A stretch of 64,000 nt of DNA. Origin: Takakia lepidozioides. Taxonomy: Eukaryota > Streptophyta > Takakiopsida > Takakiales > Takakiaceae. The position numbers were made by a program, and so were the translations under genes. Where the stretch lies: contig CM060732.1 of NCBI GenBank assembly GCA_030704615.1, positions 496,001 through 560,000 on the forward strand. Direction: 5' to 3'. Positions 1 to 9,865 of the stretch are shown one piece after another. The notes below the pieces were generated by a model. That model was not told the origin of the DNA. It saw nothing but the letters and a program-made list of their open reading frames with translations, and did no database searches. Within the stretch, counting starts at the first letter, position 1. Every line of letters begins with the position of its first letter.

Positions 1-365
1 ATGAGTGTCCGCGGGAATAGGGTTTAGGGTGCCACGGTCATAGGGGGAGAAGGACCTCCCGATGAAGGAGGTTCGGCAATGTTATTTAGAATTATATATT
101 GAAAGGCAATGTTTCGCGAATGGTAGGGTGGTACTGCTCTGTACAATGGGGGCCCGTTTCAGCCTACCAGCCATTTGCAAAATTCACCCACACTCCCAAT
201 CCCAAACGAAATGAGCAATGACGCATTCTCGGAACAATGGACACAGAATAGAATAAAAAGAGGGCACAATGAGGTTTTTATTGATCCACATGAATTGCAT
301 TTGAAGCACGTCTACTGTGCTGATTGTGCCCTCAAATCTTGAGCCCTGTGCCTACTGAATACAAG

Positions 366-1040
366 TCACGTTGTCAATGGGACTTCGACTGCTCTCAGAA
401 CTAGCTCATGAGTCCTGGGGCTCCTCCATGTAAAGTCGATTGCAGCCGTTGTACCGCCCCTAGTGATGTTCACCACAATGTCCTGCCCTTCAATCATACC
501 ACCATCGAATATGGAAATCTTCACGTTTTCGTCGTCCACACCAATGCGAATGTCCCCATACAATGGAGAAGAGGAGCGCACTCCTCGAGGAGAATAGGTC
601 TCTCCGATGGAGTCCACCCACGTCCAGTGGCAGCAGTTCCACCGCAACAGCATAGCAGTGCGCCTTCTTCTGCATGGGTGACCGTCGTAGCTGGGAAAAT
701 CGGAATCGAGGATGCGCAGGAGCCACGGACTCCTCAAACCAAGATCGTCACCCCGCTCGAAGGCGTAGTGGCCTACGATATACTCAAAAGCCACCAATGT
801 TTCCACAATCGAACCAGTATCTTCTGTGTAATCTGTGTACCAGATAACAATGTCTCCCGATGTGGCCGAATACATTGCATAATCGATGCCTCCAAAGGGG
901 CAGTCGTCCCGGTTCCGGAAGCACGGCATCCTTGCAAAGGAGGACCTGAGGACGACTTGGATGCCGATGACCTTGCGGACAGCTACGAAGCCCTTAGATT
1001 TTGGAAAAGATACGAAGCGGAAGAGCAGTCCGGCCTCCAA
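366..1040 (-). CDS. Hypothetical protein, probable terminal exon
   Basis: An open frame of about 224 codons on the minus strand ends with a stop at 366. There is no ATG at its upstream edge (the frame opens at a TTG); the first in-frame Met follows about 40 residues in, so this is probably the last exon of a spliced gene whose start lies near 1100-1200. The product is acidic and looks globular, with a Gly/Asp-rich stretch (GGIDYAMYSATSGDIVIWY) and a C-terminus rich in beta-type residues. I recognise no family. An overlapping plus-strand frame at 408-1142 is about as long but has a less protein-like composition. The segment is on the same strand as the ParB/methyltransferase-like gene and is separated from its 3' end by the first palindrome array. 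Bases 1-365 hold nothing I can identify. Confidence 0.4.
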   Translation of the reverse strand: MEAGLLFRFVSFPKSKGFVAVRKVIGIQVVLRSSFARMPCFRNRDDCPFGGIDYAMYSATSGDIVIWYTDYTEDTGSIVETLVAFEYIVGHYAFERGDDLGLRSPWLLRILDSDFPSYDGHPCRRRRTAMLLRWNCCHWTWVDSIGETYSPRGVRSSSPLYGDIRIGVDDENVKISIFDGGMIEGQDIVVNITRGGTTAAIDFTWRSPRTHELVLRAVEVPLTT

Positions 1041-1446
1041 AATGGAGCATCTGGGTCACACGTACCCACCGACGGAGGTGGAACGTGTTCATCACGCCAG
1101 CGGTGGATGAACCCATACATCTTTCTCATCAACAAGTTATAGTTTGAGATCTGCCACCGAAGTCCATCCCCCCGGATGGAAATTCGGCGCCGCATTTACA
1201 TCGAAGAGGGGATGGACTTCGTCGTGTCCAGTGGCTATCGGCCCACCTGGCAGTGACTGTGCCCTGGAATGTACCTCACTTCTGTATGACTGTGTTTCAT
1301 TGTGTTGAATAACTCTCGGATTTGGCCCACTGTTTACAATTTGATGTCTCATTTCTACAATTTGTCTGTCTGGTTGAATAAAGCAGAGTAACCGGTATGT
1401 GAGTCATGTGTCAAGAATATACCAGAGTAACGCCATGTCGGACATT

Positions 1447-2258
1447 GAAATGCGGCACCGCATTTCCATGTCGGCATCGAAATGCGGCGCCGCATTTCCA
1501 TGTCGGGATCGAAATGCGGCGCCGCATTTCCATGTCCGCATCGAAATGCGGCACAGCATTTCCATGTCGGACATCGAAATGCGGCACCGCATTTCCATGT
1601 CGGACATCGAAATGCGGCACCGCATTTCCATGTGGGACAAGAAAATGCGGTGCATCATTTCCGTCCAGGTACACGAAATACCAACACGGGTCTATAAATT
1701 GATCAGAAAACGAGGTTGGCATTGCAAATGCGGCGACGCATTTCCAGCTTGGCAATGGAAACTTCTTTTTGGACAAGGGAATGCGGTGCCGCATTTCCGT
1801 CCAACACTTCGAAAAGTGCACCTATTTCCGACCAGCGCGATGGAATGCGTTACCGCATTTCCGAGAGAGGGTCTGCAAATTGACAAATTGCGATGTCCGT
1901 TCTGGAAATGCGGCGCCGCATTTCCATGTCCGTCATCGACTTTTTTTTTACAATGGAATGCGGTGCCAGTTTTTGCTGATGGGTCTGCAGTTCGAACAAC
2001 CACCATCCCCAATATGGAAATGCGGCACCGCATTTCCAATCCCGCCATGTCGGCCTCCTTGTTCGACCTCCTTGTTCGACCTCTGTAAGCGTGGTGGCAT
2101 CCATGCAATGAGCGGGAGAGGCCAAAACTGGCGTGTGGACAAAGGAAATTTTGGAAATGCGGCACCGCATTCCCAATTCAGATTACTTTTTACTATGCCA
2201 ACATTGAAATGGAAAAATTAGTCCCTCCCCTGTTTTGGAAATGCGGTGCCGCATTTCC
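1447..2258. repeat. Palindrome array 1 (family F1)
   Basis: About 15 copies of a near-perfect palindrome lie here. The arms are GGAAATGCGG and CCGCATTTCC, separated by a pyrimidine-purine dinucleotide. Centres fall at about 1456, 1488, 1520, 1552, 1585, 1618, 1651, 1734, 1787, 1851, 1914, 1964 (right arm decayed), 2026, 2163 and 2247. The first seven form a tight tandem of 32-33 bp period with an 'atgtcgg.atc' spacer; later spacers differ. The array lies between the 3' end of the ParB/methyltransferase-like gene and the hypothetical exon downstream. The long frames crossing it (repeated EMRHRIS and NAAPHF peptides) are palindrome read-through and not genes. Confidence 0.95.
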
Positions 2259-2446
2259 AAAAGAGGTTCTTAGAGTTGCCAAAATTTTGGAAATGCCCTG
2301 ACCCATTTCTGATTTTGGGAGCGTCCTGGTTTGGGCGATTGTGTGGCTGGAATGCACACTGGAGAGGGGTCACGAATGTCGGGCAGAATTTTCTTTATAT
2401 ACTCTGGAAGAGAATTTACATTTACAGAGACTTCATTAAAATTCTA

Positions 2447-5400
2447 TTAATCTTGAAAATCATCGGAATCCTCATCCTGTTCTAGACTGTCCTGCTCCTC
2501 CTCCACCCCCTCAGTGCCTCTCTCATCTCCAGCGGACTGCTCGTTGGCCAGGCTTTCGAAAATCCCATCTTCCCCTTGCGGAACTGTCCATCTCACCTCC
2601 GTTGGGTCGTCTTCCTCCCTGTCTGCGTCGCTCTCATCCGCTGAATCACATATGTACTTTCGTACCCGTCTACCTGTCTGAGCTGCTGCCAACTCTTTCC
2701 TTATCCTTCTGTCCTCCCTAGCCCTCTCCAAAATCTGCTCTACTTTACTGGGATTCTCACTTCTTCTAATCGCTGTATTTGCGAGTTTAGCTGCATAACT
2801 AGGAAGGGAGTAGTCCCTCACCGGGCTCGTCATGAAGTCGGCCCTCGCAAAGAACGGGACATTCTTCCTGGCAGGAAGTGTAGGCCCTACATGTTTCGAC
2901 CCGGACCCTGCAATCCTGCACATGACAATCATCAACGAGACTAATGAGAACCACAGTCGGGAAATTCCTTTGACATAAATGACCCAGAAGGCTTTGCAAA
3001 CTTACAATGTTTGCACTCACTCGTATTCCGGGTTCTCCTCTGCATCAATGTCCACTGTGTCTTCCTCGGACTCCGACGAATCCGAGGAGACTTCCGCTCT
3101 GTCGGGAGCCTTCACATTCCGTTGCAGCCCCTCCAGATGGGATCCCCACACGGATGAATCCTCCTCGTAGGCAAAGAGGTGCCGGTCGGAAAACCGCCCA
3201 GCCCACATTGAGGCACCTGTTACAATGCCATCCACACATTACCACATGGCGCTTCAGATGTTGCGAACTACATCCTAACGAGAATTTGCAGAACAGCAGA
3301 GATCAAGATTCTGCATACCTGTCCCACAGATGAGGTCCAGCACTGTGCCCTCCACGTCTGTGCATGTCTCCATAATTGTCTGAATGAAGGCAGGGCTCCG
3401 AGTCCGTGAGTACCGCAGGGGTTCCGTTGAAGTGAGGCTATGAGGGAGAAGTTCCTTGGGAACGTTGTTGAACAGAACGTCGTAATCGAGTGGGTCGCAG
3501 TTCGGGTCAACCTTTCCTCCCTCCTTCCGGAAAGCAAAGGTGGAGTTTTCCTTCACAAAGCAGTATGCATCGAACTGCTTCGTCTGCATACACAGGGGGA
3601 AAACGATTAGAAACCGAATGCGGCACCGCATTTGAAAGCACCCAAGCAAATGAATGGACGAGTGCCAGTGTCGTAATCACCTTCTTCCCTTCCGACCGAA
3701 GGCCCAGTGTGTTGATGCACGTCCACTTCTTTTTCAGAATCGGGACGGCGCTCTTGCGGGTCCACTTCGCAATTCCTGTCTGAGTGTTTTTTCCTCTGCT
3801 CGCCAGGACAACCACACAGCCTCTGTCGTCCAACACCATGCGGGCAAGCCCGAATCCTTTCTTCCAAAAGTCCTCCGAGTACCTGTTCCAAGATGGCAAA
3901 GCTTGCAGTCCTTCCACAGGCTCTCCGTCCGGAATATCCAAGATGATCATATCGCAAGACCACTCGGTGGCATTTCCGCCCCTCCTACAATCCTTGTCTG
4001 CACACACCCTCTCAAAGAACGAGACCATATTCTGAAATCCTGGGGTGTCGGAAGGCTCTTCGGCAGTCGCCTTCTTCAGTGCTCTGCCCTTCAGACCCTC
4101 CATGGTCTTCATGTATGCCAACTTGGCTGCCCGTCCATCCAAAGCCGCCAAGAAACTCTCATTTACACACTGGACTACAGTTTCGGGAGCCACTTTCGGC
4201 CTCTTCATTTCCACCGGCTCGAAAGGGTGCCCCCCTGGGGGGTTGAAGAGTGCCTTCTTTGCCGAGCCAGTTCTCGTGCCTCTGGTGACAACGGTGGGCA
4301 CAGGGGAGGCAGCCTGCGTTTGGGGGGGTGGGCTGGTTGCAAAGTCTCCATCGGAGTCCTCTTCCTCACCCTCTTCCTGAACAGGCTGTTTCTGCTTCTT
4401 CGTTTTGGCGGGTGTCACAACAGCTGCTCCTTGCTGGCGAGTCCTCTTCTTCGACCCCTTCTGTTGGGCCTGCACAGCTGCATCCACCGTCTTTTGTGCC
4501 ATCTCAGCTGCCTTTCTGGATTCTTCCAGAGCAGCAGATTCCTTTGCCGACTTTGGCCCAGCAGGGACACGTCTTTCCTTTCTCTTCTCTTCTGCCAAGG
4601 CGTGCAGATCTTTCTCAGACTCGTCAACAATACCGCCAGACATGTCCAGGTACCACGGGCATCCAACGAGATGCGCGGGATGCCATTGTTTCTGCATCTC
4701 GGGTGTGTAGACACAGCTTGGGCCCGCCACGGTCCAAGCCATGAAGAACGGGGGCTCTTGAGCCAGGGCCCCTGTCTGAAGGAGCACGTATTTCATATAC
4801 CTGCAAGGCAGTCAGCATGCGTGAGCAAAACTTGAGACCAACCTACTGGCAGAGTGCCACCGAAAACATAAAATGCGAATGCGGTGCCGCATTTCCGAGA
4901 CAAACCTCGTAACCAGGCTTCGCATACAAGGGCAGCTGTGCTTCACCTGTAAACAATTCGCATTGCAGCTTTCCCCGCTCCCTCCTGATGTGTAAACTCC
5001 ACGCTCCTTCTTGCTGTCTGTAGCTCTCTGGCGAAAAGGTTGTCCTTGTACGCACATCTGAAACGTGTCACGTAGTCTTCCAATGTCTGTGTTCCATCCC
5101 ATTTGACGTACAAGCCGAACGAATTTGTGTGCATTACGACTTGCTCCTTTGCATTCGACATTACCTGCCATTCCCAAATGCATTGTCACGTAGCAGTTCA
5201 GGGAATTCATGTCAGAAAAGCAAATCTGGGGAAGTACCTTGAATTACCTGGAACCACCAAGTCATACGGTTGAGCCACACATCCACTGCAGGGTCGGAAA
5301 CTTCCAGTGGAAAAGACCACATTGTCCTTATGCTCTCGGATGCATTCCAGATCGACAGCCACCGTGTCTGCCATTTCCGATCCAATGTCAGTGGCTGGAA

Positions 5401-7817
5401 GAGAGTGGCTATTGCTAGGAAGGAAATTCAGTGCATTGAAACCTCACCTTCTCTTTCGCCTCCACACATGCCGTTGAGAGGTGATGCAGTTTCTCCAATT
5501 GCATGGTCGGCTGCATGGCCCGAGAATAGTGTTTTGCAATCTCGGGGATGAAGTCCTTTCCAAGTGCCGGATCTGCAATTGCCACCAGCTTCACAAGCTT
5601 TGACTTGTATTTGGTTCTGGACTTGACACCGGCTTCCTTCAAGTGCTCAGTCAATGACTGCAACGTTTTGACCTGCCCCTCACTTTCCATGAAGAAGCGT
5701 TTGGCATGGGCCAAATCCAGCTTGATGTTTGACTGCCAACAAAAACATGCAGAAGCGTTACATTCGATTCATGTGGAAACATTACTGGAAATTGGGGAAG
5801 GATGAGCAGAGGGAAATTGGAGCACGACTTACTTCGTATATCACCTCCACCATTCCATCCATAGTGAGACGATACCATGTCCGGTCTGTTTTTGCAACGG
5901 CTTTCTGAATGAGCTCCGGCTCCAGCATTTCCGCAAACATCTGCGGATCAGTAAGACCAGTTTTCCTCACCCTGTACAGCATATGTGCCATGTGGGTATG
6001 CACGTACGCATTCTCAGTGACCCTGCAAGGCACACTCTCCAGTTCAGTACACGGAAGCACGGAATCAAACCAGAATGGAAACCGAAATGCGGCACCGCAT
6101 TTCGAATGTGCTAGGGAGGGTATGAGTATCTTACGAGTTGAGGTCCGCCATGGCATTCTTGAGGAGGGAGGAGTCTGCCGCCTTCACCTTGAGGATGACA
6201 CACTCCACCATGTAATGCCAGCCAATGTGCTTGGCATGGTTCTGCTTGATGTACTCCCACCAGGCGAGAAGTCGGTGATTCCCGTCCCACACAAAGAACA
6301 TTTTTCCCGACATATGGCCGAAGTCGGGATCACCCTTCAGCGTCGCCTCGAATTCGTGGTTGCGAGTGTGCCAGTGGGTATCCCACGTTGACAATTCATC
6401 GGCAGTGGGTCCACGGGTTTCGCCGTCCTCATTCTCTATGGAAACGTAAAACGCTGCCGATCCCAGACGGTACCCTTCTCGAAATGCGAACTTGAGCTTA
6501 TCCACATCTCCGGGAAGGGCCTGCCTGACGATGGGAAGGGAGACCATGCGACAGAGTGGGATTCGAAGAGTCCGCTGGAATACCCTGCTGCCCAGAACTC
6601 TGCCAATGCTACTGTGTGTCTCCTCCAACATTTTATCCGCTGCACTTTTGAAATCCTCCGGAGACATGTCTGTAGGTGCCGGTAGTGGCTGAGCAGGTGG
6701 AGCATCCTCAACTGGAGCTGCACTCTGGGGCCTGTGTGCGGGCAATTCTGCCACTGCAGAGGCCTCCTCCGGGCCTGCTAGCTCATCGGTGGTGAGGTCT
6801 GCCTGCGAACGTTCAGCGGCAGCACCCTCCTCCGGTACCAAATCGAGATCAACGGTCGATCCCATTGCCTTCGCTGCAGCAGAGTCGGCCCCAACATCTG
6901 CAGGCGGGAAATCCTCCAGGAACTGAGCTTCAGCTCGTGGAAGCGGTTTTGCGGGAGATTGTTCGGCCGTCGCCCTGATTGCCTTCTGCTTCCTCATCCT
7001 TGCAGGTGAAGGTGTCTGCTGCAATAGAATCTGTCTTCTACCCTGCTGCTTCATTCGCGTTGGGGGGGGTGAATCGGCCTGAGCCGGTTCAGAAGCCAGT
7101 AGAGGGACGGGCTGCTTCTTCTTCGACTTTGCTGGAGAAGGGCCCGACCCCTGCTGGCGATTCTCCATGATCGAAGAACGCGAGTCGATCTCTGAGACTT
7201 TGAACTTGCCCTTCGAAGACGCGTCTTTGAATCGCAGAGGGCTAGGCCCGGCAGGAGTACCCGCGCTCGGGGATCGGGTGGGTGTACGTGCTGCAGCTAG
7301 CTCCTCGGACTCTTCCTGCGGCTCTTCGGATTCCTGCGATCCCTCCAGCACGTCCACCTTTCCTGTTAGGCATGCAAACATGTTCTGCATTCAAGTCTCC
7401 TAGCATTCAGTCTAAGAATTACAGAAGCAAAATGGGGGGTTCGGTGCTCGATCAGCTGCGCGCAGCCCGATCGCATGGAGCTCTCACTGGTGGCTGGGTT
7501 GCCTGAGTGGCCTGCTGCTCGGAGATGGCAATCTCCTCCTGTAGACGCATCTGCTTCCTCCCCTTCGGCATTGGCCTACGTCCGAAGTATAATTTCCGGA
7601 GCTTGCGACGAGGTCTCCTGTCTGGTGCACGAACTCCCCCCCTCTCAGGTTCGAGCATAAGAAGAACAGAGAGAGGGAAAAGGGGCAAAGAGTGCAGATG
7701 GAAAGGGCGCGAGAGGGGTGACTGAGGAGACACGACAAAAGTAGATGAAACGGCGGTGATGCACCACTTGGGTTCGAAAGGTTGGACGAAAGTGTCTCCT
7801 CGTGGAGTTTGCGTCAT
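2447..7817 (-). CDS. ParB/Srx-like domain plus DNA-methyltransferase-like fusion, 10 exons
   Basis: My exon model (minus strand) is 7817-7488, 7384-6135, 6022-5833, 5732-5448, 5394-5248, 5164-4947, 4800-3681, 3583-3319, 3216-3021 and 2915-2447. All introns are GT-AG and every phase fits. From ATG 7658 the product is 1436 aa; an upstream in-frame ATG at 7817 would add 53. The order is a basic N-terminus; a Pro/Ala/Glu-rich low-complexity region; a domain with FFVWDGNHRLLAWWEYI (about 6250-6300), like the DGxHR box of ParB/Srx proteins; a middle of unknown fold; an NLS-rich Lys/Glu segment; and a methyltransferase-like end. In the last part ILDIPDG sits where N4/N6 enzymes have DPPY, and VLDLICGTG is split across the intron 3217-3318 as a motif I equivalent, followed by an Asp/Glu-rich tail. 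The IV-before-I order is that of beta-class amino-methyltransferases. The altered DPPY suggests lost or changed catalysis. Structure is seen in sequence; function is inferred. Confidence 0.8.
3616..3633. repeat. F1 palindrome in an intron
   Basis: A single F1 palindrome with a CA centre at 3624 lies in the intron 3584-3680 of the ParB/methyltransferase-like gene. The outer bases have diverged. Confidence 0.9.
4875..4897. repeat. F1 palindrome in an intron
   Basis: A single F1 palindrome with a TG centre at 4885 lies in the intron 4801-4946 of the ParB/methyltransferase-like gene. Confidence 0.9.
6083..6104. repeat. F1 palindrome in an intron
   Basis: A single F1 palindrome with a CA centre at 6093 and CGAAATGCGG / CCGCATTTCG arms lies in the intron 6023-6134 of the ParB/methyltransferase-like gene. 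Confidence 0.9.
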
Positions 7818-8006
7818 TACGAAATTCGAATCGTTGAGGGTACGCCCGCCGTCCGAAAATCAAACATCATTATCCAACGGTCAGGCCGCGCCGCCTCATG
7901 CCCCTTCAGTCAGATAGAGTGCCGACATGTGCAGCAATTCCGTTGCTCCACGTGTTCACATTTCAAGGCATTTCCGTCCCAGCGTCTGATGAGTTGGAGC
8001 GAGAAT

Positions 8007-9653
8007 GCGAATGCGGCGCCGCATTTCCGTTAAGTACCATCACGAAGCTACACATCCGTACTTGTTGGAAGAAAATGCGGCACCGCATTTCCGTTCCACC
8101 TTCACATACCTTAGTTGTTGAACGGAAATACGGTGCCGCATTTCCGTCCCACAGCTCCATGTATGAGATTCAGAAGGGAAATGCGGCGCCGCATTTCCGT
8201 TCCCACTTCACATACGTTAGTTGATGAATGGAAATGCCGTGCCACATTTCCGTTCGGGAAAGTATAGAGGTCTCACCTGGACAGAAATGCGGTGTCGCAT
8301 TTCCGGTCTGGAAAGGTTGAAGGTCTCACATGGATGGAAATGCGGCAACACATTTCCGTAGCACAGCTCCAGGCCGAATATACAAAACGGAAATGCGGCG
8401 CCGCATTTCCGTTCGAGAATGTCGGAAGGTGCGACTCGAACGGAAATGCGGTGCCGCATTTCTGTACCCGTTGCGCACGATTTTCAGTCAGAATGGAAAT
8501 GCGGTACCGCATTTCCGTTCTGTAGAGTATTAACGTCTGACGCTGGCGGAAATGCCTTCCCGCATTTTCGTTCCACAGCTCCATGCCTCACATACAAAAC
8601 GGAAATGCGGTGCCGCATTTCCGTTTTGGAATGTCGGATGGTGGGACTCCGACGGAAATGCGGTACCGCATTTCAATTCCGATGTTTCAGGATATTTCAT
8701 CAGAACGGAAATGCGGTGCCGCATTTCCCTTTTAAATCTAATACATTCCGTTCTGGAATGTTGGGAGGTGCGACTCGGATGGAAATGCGCTGCCGCATTT
8801 CAGTTCCGATGGTTCACGATTTTCAGTCAGAACGGAACCGCATTTCCGTTCTGGAATGATGGTGGATGCGACTCGGATGGAAATACGTTGCCGCATTTCA
8901 GTTCCGATGGTTCACGATTTTCAGTCAGAACGGAAATGCGGTGCCGCATTTCCGTTCTGGAATGATGGTAGGTGCGACTCGGATGGAAATACGGTGCCGC
9001 ATTTCAGTTCAGATAGTTCACGATTTTCAGTCAGAACGGAAATGCGGTGCCGCATTTCCGTTCTGGATAGTGTGAATGTCTCAACCGGTCGGAATTGCGC
9101 TGTATGAAGCTGTCGGAATCTTACTCGGCTCCAGGCATCAGATACAAAATGGAAATGCGGCGCCGCATTTCCTTTATGGAATGTCGAAAAGTGCGACTTT
9201 GACGGAAATGCGGTGCCGCATTTCTGTTCCCGTTGTTCATAATTCTCAATCAGAACGGAAATGCGGTACCGCATTTCCGTTCCACCTTCACATACCGTGC
9301 TTGTTGAATGACGGAAATGTGCTGCAGCATTTCTATCCCTCAGCTCCATGCATCAGATACAAAATGGAAATGCGGCGCCGCATTCCCGTTCTGGAATGTC
9401 GAAAAGTGCGACTCGGACGGAAATGCGGTGCCGCATTTCTGTTCCCGTTGTTCATAAATCTCAATCAGAACGGAAATGCGGTACCGCATTTCCGTTCCAC
9501 CTTCACATACCGTGCTTGCTGGATGGAAATGCGTTACCGCATTTCCGTTCTGGAGAGTATAAAGGTTTCCCCCGGACGGAAACTCGGTGCCGCATTTCCG
9601 TCGCTCTGTTGCATGACCAAGATGCAATACGGAAATGCGGCGCCGTATTTCCG
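8007..9653. repeat. Palindrome array 2 (family F1), 53-bp period
   Basis: Thirty-one palindrome positions (arms CGGAAATGCGG / CCGCATTTCCG, centre YR) were located. Centres are at about 8017, 8081, 8134, 8187, 8240, 8293, 8346, 8399, 8452, 8505, 8558, 8611, 8664, 8717, 8791, 8838 (8 bp deleted), 8889, 8942, 8995, 9048, 9101 (right arm decayed), 9161, 9214, 9267, 9323, 9376, 9429, 9482, 9535, 9588 and 9641. Nearly all steps are exactly 53 bp. The roughly 29-bp spacers fall into about five classes that recur mainly in the order A-B-C-(D or E). The array fills the gap between the divergently oriented ParB/methyltransferase-like and MULE genes, so it sits upstream of both. No cas-like genes are present; this is not a CRISPR array. 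Confidence 0.95.
9137..9550. repeat. Tandem duplication of four array units
   Basis: The segment starting near 9137 (four palindromes with spacer classes A-B-C-D) is repeated almost exactly from about 9351, an offset near 214 bp or roughly four 53-bp units. This shows recent unequal exchange or slippage inside the array. Confidence 0.85.
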
Positions 9654-9865
9654 TCCACCAGCAATCGACAGAATCACTCGTGACGGGAAATCTGGAACCT
9701 CAATGGGTTGCATTGTTCCGAAACAACACAATTGCGGCCAGTCTTGATGAGCACAACTTGGTTGTCTGACCGTTTTAACCAGCAGTCCTGGCACTTGTCA
9801 GTGCGAACGTTCCTGTCTGCACCGAGAATACTGCTGGATCCACCCTCAGGAGAAACTGTCAGGAG

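Noticed and set aside
408-1142. Plus-strand 244-aa frame as a gene
   Set aside because: It is antisense to a minus-strand frame with more protein-like composition; no motif on the plus strand.
1399-2221. Long frames with repeated EMRHRIS / NAAPHF peptides
   Set aside because: They are the palindrome read in several frames on both strands, as also in 8.0-9.7 kb.
3654-4835. Plus-strand 393-aa frame
   Set aside because: Antisense of the long methyltransferase-like exon 4800-3681; Leu/Ser/Pro/His-rich shadow without domain.
2447-7817. Bacterial contamination carrying a restriction-modification or partition locus
   Set aside because: The gene is split by nine GT-AG introns with consistent phases and lies in plant-type transposon DNA.
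8007-9653. CRISPR array
   Set aside because: Repeats are regular and palindromic, but spacers recur in classes, there are no cas-like genes, and neighbouring genes have spliceosomal introns.
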